From positions 1,373,307 to 1,437,306 of the forward strand of contig JAJEKV010000053.1 in the NCBI GenBank assembly GCA_021234155.1: 64,000 nucleotides of DNA, given 5' to 3'. The notes beneath the pieces were generated by a model. It ran no database searches and was not told the DNA's origin. It saw only the letters and a list, made by a program, of their open reading frames with translations. The stretch comes from Isoetes taiwanensis (Eukaryota > Streptophyta > Lycopodiopsida > Isoetales > Isoetaceae). This document shows positions 11,204 to 23,260 of the stretch, in pieces (within the stretch, counting starts at the first letter, position 1; every line of letters starts with the position of its first letter). The position numbers and the translations under genes are program-made.

Positions 11204-13193
11204 CTTGCTAGTAGTCATGTTTATTTCTCCTCGGCCTTGATTGCTGATAAAGCTTCCTATAACAAAATTGAGCAATGTATCAGAGAATTTATCTGGCAGG
11301 GAACTCATTTATCTTCTTGGGATGAGCTGACTCACAGAAGAAGATGGGGCCCGGGATGTAAATCTCTTCACCTCCGTGCCTGCATTCTAGGTGCAAAGAA
11401 TGTCCGAAAGCTATCTCTCGGTTTCCAATCCCCAAATATGGACTTTATCGATTTTGGTTTAGTAAGAGTAAACCTTTAGGGAGTCCTTCATTGATGCACC
11501 AACTCCCGTGATTCGCCTTCTATAACTTTCAATCACTCTTTGCTAATACTTCCCTTTGCTTAGGAACATCTTCAAAGCTTGGGAGAAAGTGGCTACTAAA
11601 TTCACCCATGATAAGTTGACCAACTTCGGTAAGAAGGGACACTTCTATTTTTGGTCTCCCACCTTAGCTCCCCATCCTATTCTCGCTATGGCTATATGTC
11701 ACCCGACCGCTATAAGAAATGGCATAAGGCTAACATTCTTCATGTTAGGGACCTTATAGATGAGACCGATAACCGGATCCCTTGGGAGATAATCAAAAAA
11801 AAAGTTGGGGAGGGGCCACTCATAGAACTATTTATAAGGTGTAGTGAGCATCTACTCTCCCCTTTGGGAAAAGATGGTAATGGGGAAAGTCATTCTCCTT
11901 TGAATTGGTTCTTCAAGGTTAAGAGGAGTTATAAAGTCTCCAAGATTTATCATGCTTGCCTTCCTCTCAAAAAGAGAAAAGCATGCCTCCATACAGGGGC
12001 CCCGCTACTAAAAAAGTTCAAGAAAACTATCTTTTTCCAATTGGCGGTATTCCCTGTCCCCAAAATTAAAGTCTTTGCTTGGCTTGTCCTCCATAATGCT
12101 CTTCTCTCAATACCAATATGATCAAGAGACAATTCAAGAATATTCATAGCCCTCTTTGCTCTCTTTGTGGTACCCATGATGAAACCGCTCATCCATACTT
12201 TTCAAGTGCCTCAAGGTCAAGGAATTCTGAATTGGCTGTCCCAAATTAGTCCCAACCTGAAAATTCCAGATTTGGACACCATTTCCACCTCTGCTCAACT
12301 GCTGCAACCTCGTGATTCCAAAGTTAACTCAACCATCCTTCAACTTGCCCCTCGTGGATTGTCCGGAAGCACTCAAATAATGTGGCACCGGCGTATAAGA
12401 AGTGTGATCTTGTCTGGATGAAGCTCAACTTTCAATTTGAGTGACCCGATGTGCTATGGCCCATAAGGCCATAAAACGAGAAAATTTGATTCCGACCGGC
12501 TTCTTTGGGGAACCTTTAAGTCTAATTTCTTTTTTGTCCGCTTTTAACTCCCCGATTGACCCGAATTCCTTTGTGGACTTTGCATTTTTGAACAAGCAGT
12601 GGTGCGTGTCTTGGGGACACCTCACGGATGACGTGCCTACTCACCACTTTCGGGGACCCCAAGACAAGTCGTTAGAGCGACCTTTCACCTCAAATTTCTT
12701 CCGAAGAAGCATAAAACGCCATATTTTGCACAAGTTTATTGGTGCCAACAACCGACTGGCGACAGAGAAGCGGTTCTCCTGTTTAAAGGTCTATGTATTA
12801 CTACCACAAAGGTAGATGTGAAGTCACTGCTGGTGTCTTATTGGACATTATACAGTCCCCATTGATGAATTGTTGCTACTTACCCCTTCCCCGGGCCGAA
12901 ATCAACCGGATGGCTCCCCGCCTTTTGCCATGCCTATCTCGCTACTCACTCCTTCCCCGGATCTGCCCGCAATTCCCGCTTCCCTTCTCAATTTATCGCC
13001 TCCCGCCTCATACTCCCCCTCCTTCATGTAATCCTCCTCTTGCAGATGGAATTTGGCTTTGATGGTGCTCTTTCAGCAAATGGTTTTTGGTTGTAATTTT
13101 TGGTCTGGTTTTTCTGAGACTGATACTCGGTATTTGGGCTCTGAGCCCCATTTTGTATGGTTTTAATTTATGATCAATAGAATCCTTCCTTTT

Positions 13194-13224
<31 letters not shown>

Positions 13225-13232
13225 GTTTTTTA
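9956..13232 (+). mobile_element. 5'-truncated L1-type LINE, plus strand, with target-site duplication
   Basis: AATGTTTTTTA at 9956-9966 is repeated right after the poly(A) tail (about 13222-13232), giving an 11-bp target-site duplication. The body (9967 to about 13198) starts just upstream of the RT domain, so ORF1 and the endonuclease are missing. It runs through RT, the RT-associated zinc region and a 3' UTR ending 'gatcaatagaatccttcc', then a poly(A) of about 24 nt (13198-13222). The T-rich target fits target-primed reverse transcription. A stop near 11203 and several frame changes make it inactive. Confidence 0.85.
11210..12440 (+). pseudogene. LINE pol C-terminal region with RT-associated zinc-binding (zf-RVT-like) remnant
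   Basis: Frame-broken continuation of the RT ORF. 11237-11479 reads SYNKIEQCIREFIWQGTHLSSWDELTHRRRWGPGCKSLHLRACILGAKN, typical of the post-RT linker of plant L1 elements. 11651-12121 contains FKVKRSYKVSKIYHACLP and FFQLAVFPVPKIKVFAWLVLHNALLSI, matching the W-K-x-x-x-P-K-(V/I)-x-x-F-x-W-x-x-x-x-x-x-L core of the zf-RVT domain. Stops and frame changes separate the segments, so it is not functional. Confidence 0.75.
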
Positions 13233-15123
13233 TGCCTTAACAAAAACCCTTCATATGACATTTTGAACCATGCCATCTTTTTACTCTAAGTTTTCATCTC
13301 ATTTTTTAGAAGGAACAAAAAATGTCACACAAAAATACGTAGATTCATTGTAAAAAGCCAAGAAGTAGATTCATTGTAAAGCACGTCCACTTTCTAGTTT
13401 TGATCCCCCAAAATGGCACCGCACTCTTAGAAAATAAGGCCTTTTTAAAAGTTTGACCCAAACAAGCAAAATTTTAGGGATCTTAGGGGAGTCTTTTTTT
13501 ATTAGTGTGTCACCTTGTTTTAACTATCCATGCGACAAAAGCTTCGATATAGGGAGACCCATTGATGCAGAAACTTTATGAGCTCTCACCTATCAAGAGT
13601 GACACCGACATGCACCCATGTCTAACTTGAAGATTATTGTCGTGTATGAAAATTCTAAGGCTAACAATCTTTAGGACATATGGATACCATGCAAATGTGT
13701 ATTCTTACCAGATTCTTTCCATTGACCGTTAACCAGTTCCTATGTAATCGCATGACTATTCCATCCTTAATCAAGATCGAGTCCACGCCATCATAGATTG
13801 TAATGATTCGTTGGAAGCCTTGTGCTTGTTATTCTGTCATATTGTTTTTTCAAATCCAACTAGCGAAAGCAGAGCTTAGGGCTTTATGTTTTTGTATGAC
13901 ATGGCAATGGATTCAAATGAACTTTTTGTTGCTCGTGTTTCAGTTTATGTTATCGTTCAGAGAATATGTCTTTTTTCTATTCGCTTCACATCTCAAATAT
14001 TGATAGAAGTTACCTCGTTTATGATGATGTACCATTATATGATACGTGTGCCAATAATATTTGATCGATACAACCAGCAAGCTAAAGTGATTATCTTTTC
14101 TATTGGATTTATGGTTTTTTTTTTTTTTTTTTTTTTTTTAGCACAACAAGCTAACCTCAAGTGGCGCCTTATCTCAAAGCCTAGCCTATCCACCTGTCAT
14201 AAAATTTGACATGAATGTGATTTAAGCCATTGGATGATGATCCACAGAAATGGATGGTCTTGAGAATTTGATGGGACTTCTCTAAGGTCGTCTCCATTGG
14301 TGATCATAAATAGGGCACGGTTAAATAGATCATAAACATCAAGGCTTTTCTTAGTTCCTATGTATCACATGAGTATCCCAGTCTTAATCAAGATCATAGT
14401 CCCTGCCATCATAGATTGTAATGATTTAACAGAAGCCTTGTGCTTGTTTTTTCGTCATTATCATTGCTTTAAATCCAACTCACGAAAGTAGCGGTTAGGA
14501 TTTTATGCTTTTGCGTGACATGGCAATGGATTCAAATGAGCTTTTTGTTGCCCGTGTTTCGGTTTATGTTGTCTTTCAAAGAATATGTAATTTTTTCTAT
14601 TTGTTTCACATCTCAAATATTGATAGAAATTACCTCGTATATGATGTACCATTATATGAGTATGGGATATGTATGTAAGTCGTCATGCAATATCTTGTAG
14701 ACTATCTATTTGTTTCTCAATTACCGCATTGAATTCCGAAGTTTGTTTCGGTCATCTCAAGACTTGGGCATTATGACTTGATAGTCGTGGGGAATAACCG
14801 CCTCCCAATGGAAAGCAGATAGAAATAAAAGGTAATAAGCTAACCCCGATAATACAATGCATGGTGAGTAAACAGTCGCTTAAGTGCATATAGAGAGATC
14901 AGATAGCATGTGTCTTCAAGTTGGAATCAGTAGATCCCGACACCAAAGGCAACACCAAACATGAGACTTTGAGCAAGCTGCCCATGCATGTGACAAAGCT
15001 TATTATAGAGTTTCAAGACTTATTTTCAGATAAAATTAAAGAGCTCCGCTTTATACACGAATAGGGGGTCGGATTTTTCTTGCACAGATACTATCATGAA
15101 TCTACGAAAAAACACGTTTAAAA
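13233..15123. repeat. AT-rich region with a duplicated block of about 305 bp (13736-14042 and 14353-14657)
   Basis: Both copies begin with 'gttcctatgta', run through 'catcatagattgtaatgatt' and 'gacatggcaatggattcaaatga', and end with 'gatgtaccattatatga'. They lie about 617 bp apart in the same orientation with scattered substitutions. A poly(T) tract (about 14111-14139) lies between them. Neither copy keeps an ORF above about 110 codons and I recognise no product. The duplication may come from an unidentified element or a decayed gene segment. Confidence 0.65.
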
Positions 15124-16785
15124 TGTGACGCTCCAAAGACAATATACCGGTCCCGTGATCGATATCTCGCCACCGCCACGCCACGACATCGCCCACCGAC
15201 CGACGGTAACGACGTAGCCAGCGGGTAGCCCCTAGGGGGCAACTTGCAAGGAGTGTGCATTTATTAATGTGCACATTTACCCATGTGCACATTTACCTAG
15301 ATGCACATTTTCCCATGTGGACACTTTATGCCAAGTGGGCCATACCTGGTAGTGTAATTAATGTGCACATTTACCAATGTACACATAAATGTGGGCACAC
15401 ATTTCCATGTGGGCACATTTTGCCACCTAGCCATTAAAGGCAAGTGGGCCCATTCCCAATTATCCCACATGCCTAAAGGGGATAATTGGAAACCCTAGCC
15501 TAACCCCTTGCCTATTTAAGTAGGAGAACCCTAACTTGGCTATTTTTCGTTCCTAGGGTTTTAGAGCTCTGTTTTGACTAGAGGTCAAAACCGCCTCCCA
15601 GACTCTGTCTGAGCGAATTTCCCCATTAGTTTCCCTTGATTCGAGCAGTTTAGCAGGATGGTTGAGCTCAGGTCAGGAGGAGGAACTCAAGGATCAGGTA
15701 TTTCGTCAATTTAATAGCCTAAACCATCTTCTAGTCATTAAATCAGTAGGTTTAGCCTATTAAATTGCCCATAGCAGCCCTCTAGATCTCTAAATACCAG
15801 ACTCTAACTAAAGAACCTAACTCTATGATATAGATTAGATCTTGTTCTTTAGTTCTTCTGTGATGTATATGGATGATGTATCTCTATGAACTCCTTGTAT
15901 TGGGAAGGGGGGTAGAGACCTAAAGCTTGGTAGTAGATGCTCCTAGATTAGCCTCTCTAGCACACTATAGATTCGGCCTGTGTACAAGAACCCCACCTGG
16001 TTGTGGGTGAAGGGGCCAGACTGGCTAAGAAGGAGGTTCATGTCCTGACTCTTGAACGATCCCTCTGGTGTGTAAGGCCTACCAGGGATCATTGTGACTA
16101 GGTCTAATGGCTTACCACCGAAAGTGCGGTAAGGCATGGACTCGACACCGTGAAGTGGTGTACACTTTCCGTTGGGTTCACGGATACGGGCAAAGGCCCT
16201 CTAGTCACCTTGAGTCAAGATGTAGATCTCGGAGGGAGGATCCCTACCGCCCCATCGAACTCGAAGATGAAACCCAGGAATAGCCCTTTTGGCTATGCAT
16301 CCGGCGGGCTACAGTCAGGTCCCGACACCTTTCAGCCTACTCTGCAAAGTGTGCACAGGAGGGGCGGATGGAGTGGACAACCCTAAGCCATGTTCTTATG
16401 CCAGCCAAATCCATTGCCATGAATTACCCGCTCCTAATGAACTTCGAGACCCAAGTCGCCGGGCCATCCCTTTGAGTCCGAGCCTTGGGTAGGATTTCCC
16501 ATATGTATTGGTACCGATCTTTGTCTATGCAGATGTGATGGACCACCCTTCGAGGTGGATATGTGATGTTATTGTATACTGACATGTATGTTTACGCTTC
16601 CGCAGCTAGGTAGGCCCTGAGGGAGACGGCGGTAAATGACCCCTTCACTCTTCCCACCGAAACCCATTACGGTTGGTAAAGGTGTTATGTGGAGGGCCCC
16701 GTATCGAAGATGGAGCTGGTATGGGGGATGAACTCCTGTTTGTATACGGTGAGTGCACCGTATACGAGTAGGGGACGTCACAGAA

Positions 16786-17400
16786 AATATGTAAAACATG
16801 CTCAAGAAATATGCCAAGATCGGCAAAAAATCTGATATACAATGGAAAATCAAGAATATAGTGGCTGGAAGGCAAGCATGAACACAACGCAGTGCCTAGA
16901 AGGCTCAAGACCGACGCTGAACCGAATAATTCGACAAGAATAAGGCTCAACTATTTATGTCTAGAACAATGGTCTGGATTGCGCCACTTCTATGGATGCT
17001 ATCACGCCAAATGTTGCCTATTCAGGAACCCGTGTGATGACCATATTGTACACATGAGTATAATGGTCGTCACACCATCCCTCTCCACGAAAGCGATGAG
17101 TCGACCGAATTGGAGCTTGAGTAGTCCAAGATCGGCAAATAATCTAATATACAATGGGGAATCAAGAATACAGTGGCCTGAAGGCAAGTAGGAACACAAG
17201 ACAGGCGCCTAGAAGACTCAAGACCGGGCGCTGAACCGAATGGTTCGACAAGAATGAGGTTCCTCTACTCATATCTAGACCACGCCATATCTATTCATAT
17301 CCGATGCAATCATCCCAAGTATCGCATATTCGTGTAATCCATGTGGCGAACATATTGTAAATATGAGTATAATGGTCATCACAGATACTAAGGCAATTAG
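16786..17400. repeat. Two tandem units of about 310 bp in the centre of copy A
   Basis: CCAAGATCGGCAAA occurs at 16814 and 17126, and GTATAATGGTC at 17058 and 17367, giving a period of 309-312 bp. Each unit holds 'aatctaatatacaatggggaatcaagaata', 'gcctagaag(g/a)ctcaagacc' and 'gaaccgaatggttcgacaagaat'-like phrases. The first unit ends in an imperfect palindrome, GTGATGACCAT (17034-17044) versus ATGGTCGTCAC (17063-17073). The same two-unit arrangement is present in copy B (about 29300-29930), so it predates the split of the two copies. Confidence 0.75.
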
Positions 17401-17937
17401 TAAGGCGTCATACACTGTGACGCTCCCTACTAAATATACGGCTCCGAGTCGTACACTCCGTAGGAAATCCCCCATCCGGCCTCCGACCGCATGGGCCCTC
17501 TCGGCCCATCCCGCACTGGGTCTCCATAGTGGAAGGGGACACTGAAGGTGTCTTTGCCTCCTTCTCCTATGGGCTCCTATCACGCCAGAAGCACAAACAT
17601 CATCGTAACTAGCAATAACAATACATCACACTACCCCAAGGGTAGCTCATCCACATACCCATAGGTGCAAAGAACATAATCATATGCCATAAAATATGAG
17701 AGCTCCTACCCGTGGCTCCGGCCACATAAAGGAAGTCGAATCGAATCGGATAGGCCCTCAAAGATAGAGCAGATCAATCATGACAAAGGGCGGGGGCTGG
17801 CATAAGACAATGGCTCGGGTTGACCACTCCATCCGCCCCTCCCAGCATACTTTGCGGATGGGCTCCATCAGGCCCGCATGACTCTAGCCTTCCTGACACG
17901 CAATCCCATGGCATCACCCATCTGACTACTCCATGTT

Positions 17938-18090
17938 GCTAGAGAATCGTGGCGACACGCGATTCGAGGAAAAAGGGTTGCATCTCCCCCTCCAGTTGCT
18001 AGAGAATCGTATGGCACACGATTCGAGGCAGAAGGGTTGTATCTCCTCCCGGATCTCCTAAGGTGCTAGAGAATCGTGGCGACACACGAT
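17938..18090. repeat. Three tandem units of about 62-64 bp with GAATCG...CGATTC hairpins
   Basis: The motif GCTAGAGAATCGT(GGCGA)CACG(C)GATTCGAGG occurs near 17938, 18000 and 18064. The inner part, GAATCGTG and CACGATTC, can pair with a 4-5 nt loop. Units are joined by 'gggttg(c/t)atctcc' sequence. Copy B has one clear unit near 30553, and the window start has one in reverse orientation. The number of units therefore varies between copies. Confidence 0.65.
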
Positions 18091-19799
18091 TCAGATTCGA
18101 TCGATTTCAAAACATCTTGAAAAGTCATGAATTTTACAAAAGTAACTTGGTAATTCGAATTTTACCTAGATTAGTCCAAATTTTCAATCTATTTGAACCT
18201 CATCTTAAAAGGATTCACAAGAAGAAGCGGAATTGAACCTCCCACCCATTGTGGTTGAACCCCCCGTACAACCAATCGAGGGCGGGCATCATTTGTGTTT
18301 GAATTATAATTTTAATTAGATTTAAGCTTTAATAATGTTAGACAATATTAATGGCTAAGCCTTAGACTTAGAACCAAGACCCTTAAGCTAGATAGAGACA
18401 GGATCTTGATAGACACCAAGACTGGACGACATGATGCGCACCAAATGCACCGCTTCCCTCGACAAGGCTTAAATGGCCCAGAGGCCAAGGAGGCCAAGGA
18501 AACAAGAAGAGGAGAGGGCGTAACGAGAGCGAGAGGCCAAGGGTCAAGAAGCAAGCAGAAAGCGTAAGCTGGTCCAACATTTTGAAGACTCAACACCACA
18601 AGACACGCCAAGAGAGTAACACTAATGAAGAAGGACATGCACTTGCCGCCTACATCAAAGCCGAGCATTATTAATTTCTCAGAATGATAAAATTTTGTTT
18701 AATACAAAGTGTTTTAGAGTAAATTATAAGTGTATAAAGTTACTTAATTAAGTTGAGTTAGTAAGTTTTAGCTTTTGTTTTAGTTAAAGCAGACATCCTA
18801 GGCCAATTCGAGAGGATGTCTCACACTTCGCCAGACGTAAAATGAAAAGTTCATTATTGGTCCGGGCGCAACGCAGAGACCATATTGTGAGACCATGCCC
18901 CAAAAGTGCCCAAAACCGCCCAAATCGACCAAATACGGGTCAATTCTGCCTAAACTCGATGAGTCCAAAGAGAATTAGACCCTTATATCACCCAAATTGG
19001 ACAAGTTTAACCCATTTAGAGCCAATGTCTCACACGTCGCGCCCAGACGTAAAAAATGAAAAGTTCATTATTGGTCTGGGCGCAATGTGTGAGACCTCCA
19101 AACTTTGAACCTCCATAACTTGAGCTACAGAGCTCCAAATTGCCTGAAATTTGTTGCAATAGGACCATTAGACAGCCCAGAATCCATTTATGATTTCAAA
19201 TTAGGCTAGAAATATCAAACCCCAGCTCAAAATGACCAAAATTGCTCAAACCCTTGAATTGTTTTTCCAAACTGTGGTTTGTTTGTAAATAGAAGCATAC
19301 CCCATTAGTACCTCACAAGTATTGCTCTCGGCTCAAAGCTAATACCTTACTCCTAGATAGAAGTGCCCAAGAACACCCCTCTGTTATAGTCATCTAGACC
19401 TCAAAGATAGCAAACCCAAGTCCAACTGCTCGTACATCACCTCTCGCCATGCCCAAGGCATAAACCTTGACCTAATTCTGTGTCCTTCTAATAGAGTTTG
19501 ACTTATATAGCCGCCACATCGACACTCCCTATTGCCAGGTTACCTAGAAAGGAGCTAGAGTCTAGAGCTGCCCAAGTCACTCCATGTGTAGAGATTTGAC
19601 TCCCCCATGCCAACTCTGCTAGGACCTTAGAGTATGCCTCAAAACATCATGGAGGTTTTGCAAAACAACCCTCATGTCATACCATACCACACGCGTCCTA
19701 ATGTCCATAGACTTGTAGATTATAGATATGTCTCCGGTAATGCTGCTCGAGCCATCTTGCTTGCTTATAGAGCCTAGAATGTTGTAGGAGAACCCTTCA
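18091..19799. other. Intergenic sequence with two related hairpins (18818-18880 and 19027-19095)
   Basis: No gene recognised. Two segments about 210 bp apart share the same core ('gacgtaaa...atgaaaagttcattattggtc'), each flanked by inverted arms. At 19027-19048 and 19074-19095 the 22-nt arms pair at 20 positions around a 25-nt loop. The first hairpin (18818-18836 and 18860-18880) is weaker. The arms contain TCACAC and GCGCCCAGAC-type sequence. The rest (19100-19800) shows short decayed ORFs only. Confidence 0.5.
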
Positions 19800-22700
19800 A
19801 GTAGACCCTTAGACTCTAGAATATACGAGCATTGCTTTCAAGTACAGGGGTGAGCCATAGAGAGCTAGAGGCGAAACTTGAAGACATCGAGGTCCCCAAC
19901 ATGTACGCATAAATAAGGAGAGGAGACCGAAAAGGCAGACCCAAGAGAGGGAAGCACAACGACAAACCCCTCAACCGACAAACGAGTAGAACAGGACACC
20001 ACCGGCCTACCATCAATATTCATCAAATGGGAAGAATATTTGGCAACCAACGGCATCAAGAATCTTCTAGATGGCAACCTCCCGCTACCACGTCCACGAG
20101 CTCACATCAGAAAGAGGATCTCGACGCCTTCACCAACTCGACGCACATGAGTTTCAAATGGAAGAATGCAAGGCAGCAAAATACAGGTGTAGGAAGACGT
20201 TAGACATCGATGCCGAGTTAGCATCACGAGCTAGAGCTAGAGAGCATAATCTTCCGTCGAGGAGAGAAGTCATGGCTACATTACCGTGAGCGATAGAAAC
20301 CGGAGGGAAGACCACCACAACCTTGCAGCCCAAAGAGCTCAAGCTTAACGCCATGCAACGCCAACAAAAGGAGCAACCAAGCTAGGAAACCACAAAGCAC
20401 CTAAGGATGACCAGATGAGCTTCCAAACTTTGCACCAGCAGGAGAACTTTCATCGGTTCCAAAAACTAGGAGACCATGAGGGGGAGGTGACGCATATCAG
20501 GGAAGGAACATCTCCCGACTTGAAGGCCTATATCGGCCCGAGGGGCAAGATCAAGGAGGAGAATATTCCGCTTGAACAGAATTCGGACCCGTAAAACGCC
20601 TAGAAACCAAAGGAAGAACGCCATTACCACGCCGCCCAAGGAGGGCAAGAGACTCGAATGGATAGGACCCAAAGGACAAGAGGAGACAACCTAGCCAAAG
20701 ATAGAAATCACGCAAAGGCTTACCAGAAGGAGCTATGATAGGTGCAATGGAGATGACCACACTTCCAAGCAATGGAGAAGCACCTCGAATGAAGCAAAAG
20801 CCCAAGCAACATGAGTCGCGACTCGAAATTCAACTCCGGAGGAATGACAATGCCCGCCACCGGTTCACGATCTCGAGAGTTTCAAGACATTCAAGAATGC
20901 CCGACCGCAACAGCGAGTGATCCTACTCAAGCGATCAACTAAGATCATTAATCGGCAACCTTTGCAAACGACACACCGCATTCCTCACAATTTAACTTAC
21001 ATAAGGAGGAGCATCTTTTTCAAGGGATCACATCGATTTAACACTCTTCGCAACTTGGCATGACGAGCTCGGATCAGACATGAAGCTCAACAATAGTAGC
21101 AGCATCTCAAGGAATCCCGAGTCAACCGTAACGAAGAAGGTGCAAAAAACCCAGGATCAAATGCGATAGGAGGAGGGGAAACCCTAAAGGAGTATAAACA
21201 TTTAAGTAGATATTCAGAGTTGTTTTGAAAAAGTGGATGAATTAAAATCCCAATGTAAATGCGATATGTCTATTGTATATCTCCCCGCTCACAGATATAG
21301 TGGAGAAACATGAATTTAGAGACATGTTTTACTTGATTTAGCGCTTAGATCCGAAGCTCCTTCACTGACTACCAAATGAGGAAGCAAGGAAGCACAACTA
21401 TAGCCCAAGATCAAAATGGAAGAGCAAGTACACGAGGAGAAAACGACCAGAGCCCAAGCAAACCTTCGACCCAAACACTTCCGAAGTGCCCTCAAGTAGA
21501 AGACCACTCGCCCACCCAATGTCGAACAAGAGACAACACCAGTCATGTCAAGATCATCACCGCGCACCGTGACATCGCCGTGACGCAACACTACCTCTTA
21601 TGGCGCAACACTTGATGAACTTATGACACACGAGTGGCCTCAACAATAGAAGGACAACTAAGAAGGCAACATCTCGACGACTATAATTCCACCTTGTGGT
21701 AATATAGGGTGATGCGCTATGACACGGTATTAGATGGAGATGCACTTCACGAAAGGCACCGCGACGAGGAGATATGCCTTCAACAACTAGGTGATGGCTT
21801 CACGATACTCCACCAAGAATTGGAAGAGAAGAAGCTGATCATATCTTCGACATGTGGGACATCAAATGCCCAAGGTAGAAGCATTCGACACCTTAACGAC
21901 AAGGATAGCAACTGAAGCACCTTCGGCAAAAAGAGAGTTCAAGATAATAGCCAGGCTATTCAACGACAAGAGTATATCTAAGGCAAGTACTTTTTCAACT
22001 CAAGGGTCAAGCTGCGCAGATATAAGGATCTATCATCTCGACAACATAGCCAGCAGGGAGGAGAGCCATGATGCTTTACTTGACAGAGAGACCGACATGC
22101 ATAGAGGGACAAAGGTCAGGAACTGAAAGCTGGAGAAGTGCTAGCAACCGACTTCTTCCACGAGCTCCCTAGAGGCAACAGGAGGATCAAAACTGACGAG
22201 CACAATCAAAGCCACCGGAAGGTACCTCAAGACAAGAAGACGTCATAGCACTGTGGAACGTGACAACGTTCAAGCCATGTGATCGAGGGGACCAAAAAAA
22301 GAAGTTTGGAAGCTCGATGGAGAAGCAACTAGGCGAGGCGAGCCGATGACTTGCACGTGGACTTGCATGCAACTTGGTGAACCCAAGGATGGACGATCCA
22401 AAGAACAACTGCAGAAGAGAACAACTCCGTGAGGAGTATAGCCAAAGGAAGCACGCACGTTCTCAAGAGACGCCCAAATAGCTTCAAGTATCATGAAGGG
22501 GGAACAATTACCACCGAGAACAAGATCAGAAGCAGACCGGAAATGTCAAGCATCAAATCCATCAAAGACACCTTTAGTTAGAATGTGATGCAAAGCGTGT
22601 TGTGCCATAGCCGACAAACACCGAGGGCCCAAGTATATCAACAAGTTACCCCTGAGTACGAGCCGACGTACAAATAGGGAGGATATAGATCATCAACACC

Positions 22701-23260
22701 ATTGCACCGGAGGAACACCGATGACATTGCCAAGGAGTAGGTGTGCAACTTCAAGGGAGGCACAAGGGGACCTAATAGCTCTAGTAGTAATTGTAATTAT
22801 GTAAGCTATATGTCTTGCATGTATAGTTCCCTTGTTATTCCTTCCCTCCCATAGCATAATAGATCAAAGGAAGAGATGTCGTGCAATTTGCAGGGGTGAA
22901 GCAATCAACATCCTCAACACTCTTCGAAAGCAACACAATAACGACAAGAGGACTTGATGTATGAGACGTCGATGGAGCTCTTGAGAAACAATATCGGATA
23001 CGTAGTCGCCTTTAGCCGCCAAGACAAAGAGTTCAAGATGAAAGATCTTCTTCAATCGGCGCCACCTTCAGCTTTTGAAAAGTGGCATGGAAGATTTCAA
23101 GTGATCAACTACGCCATCAAAGCCTCCAAAATCTACATCAAAGAGGAGCCACCGGCCAAGGAGACCAAGTATCGAGCTTACTCGAGGAAACATTACCTTG
23201 CTACTTCAAGTAGGCAACGAGTGGATGAGCTTCTAGCAAGCTCAAGGATCTAAGGCCATG
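19800..23260. other. Degenerate purine-rich repeat DNA with short broken ORFs
   Basis: A stretch of A/G-rich plus-strand sequence with many ORFs of 60-100 codons in changing frames. The longest plus-strand run (22954-23253) would encode a basic and acidic peptide with no motif I recognise. Composition is uniform and differs from the AT-rich sequence on either side, which suggests one old element. I could not find RT, integrase, RNase H or transposase blocks, so I assign no class. Confidence 0.4.

Larger units (their letters stand above)
15124..18090. mobile_element. Long non-coding repeat, copy A (LTR-like sequence with palindromic layout)
   Basis: Homologous to 26504-30590 over nearly all its length, after removal of the insertion at 26742-27877. 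It begins TGTGACGCTCCA. It contains a run of 'tgtgcacatttacc' variants (15257-15425), a promoter-like CTATTTAAG (15512-15520) followed by 'taggagaaccctaac', and a long non-coding body. Part of the left half (16345-16400) recurs inverted at about 17795-17880. No gag, pol or transposase is visible. The TG start, TATA-like box and transcript-leader-like sequence suggest an LTR-derived or non-autonomous retroelement, but the inverted layout is not LTR-like. Compared with copy B it lacks the final kilobase. Confidence 0.65.

Noticed and set aside
17938-18090. CRISPR-like array (short direct repeats with spacers)
   Set aside because: Only three imperfect units with similar, not unique, spacers in a eukaryotic transposon context.
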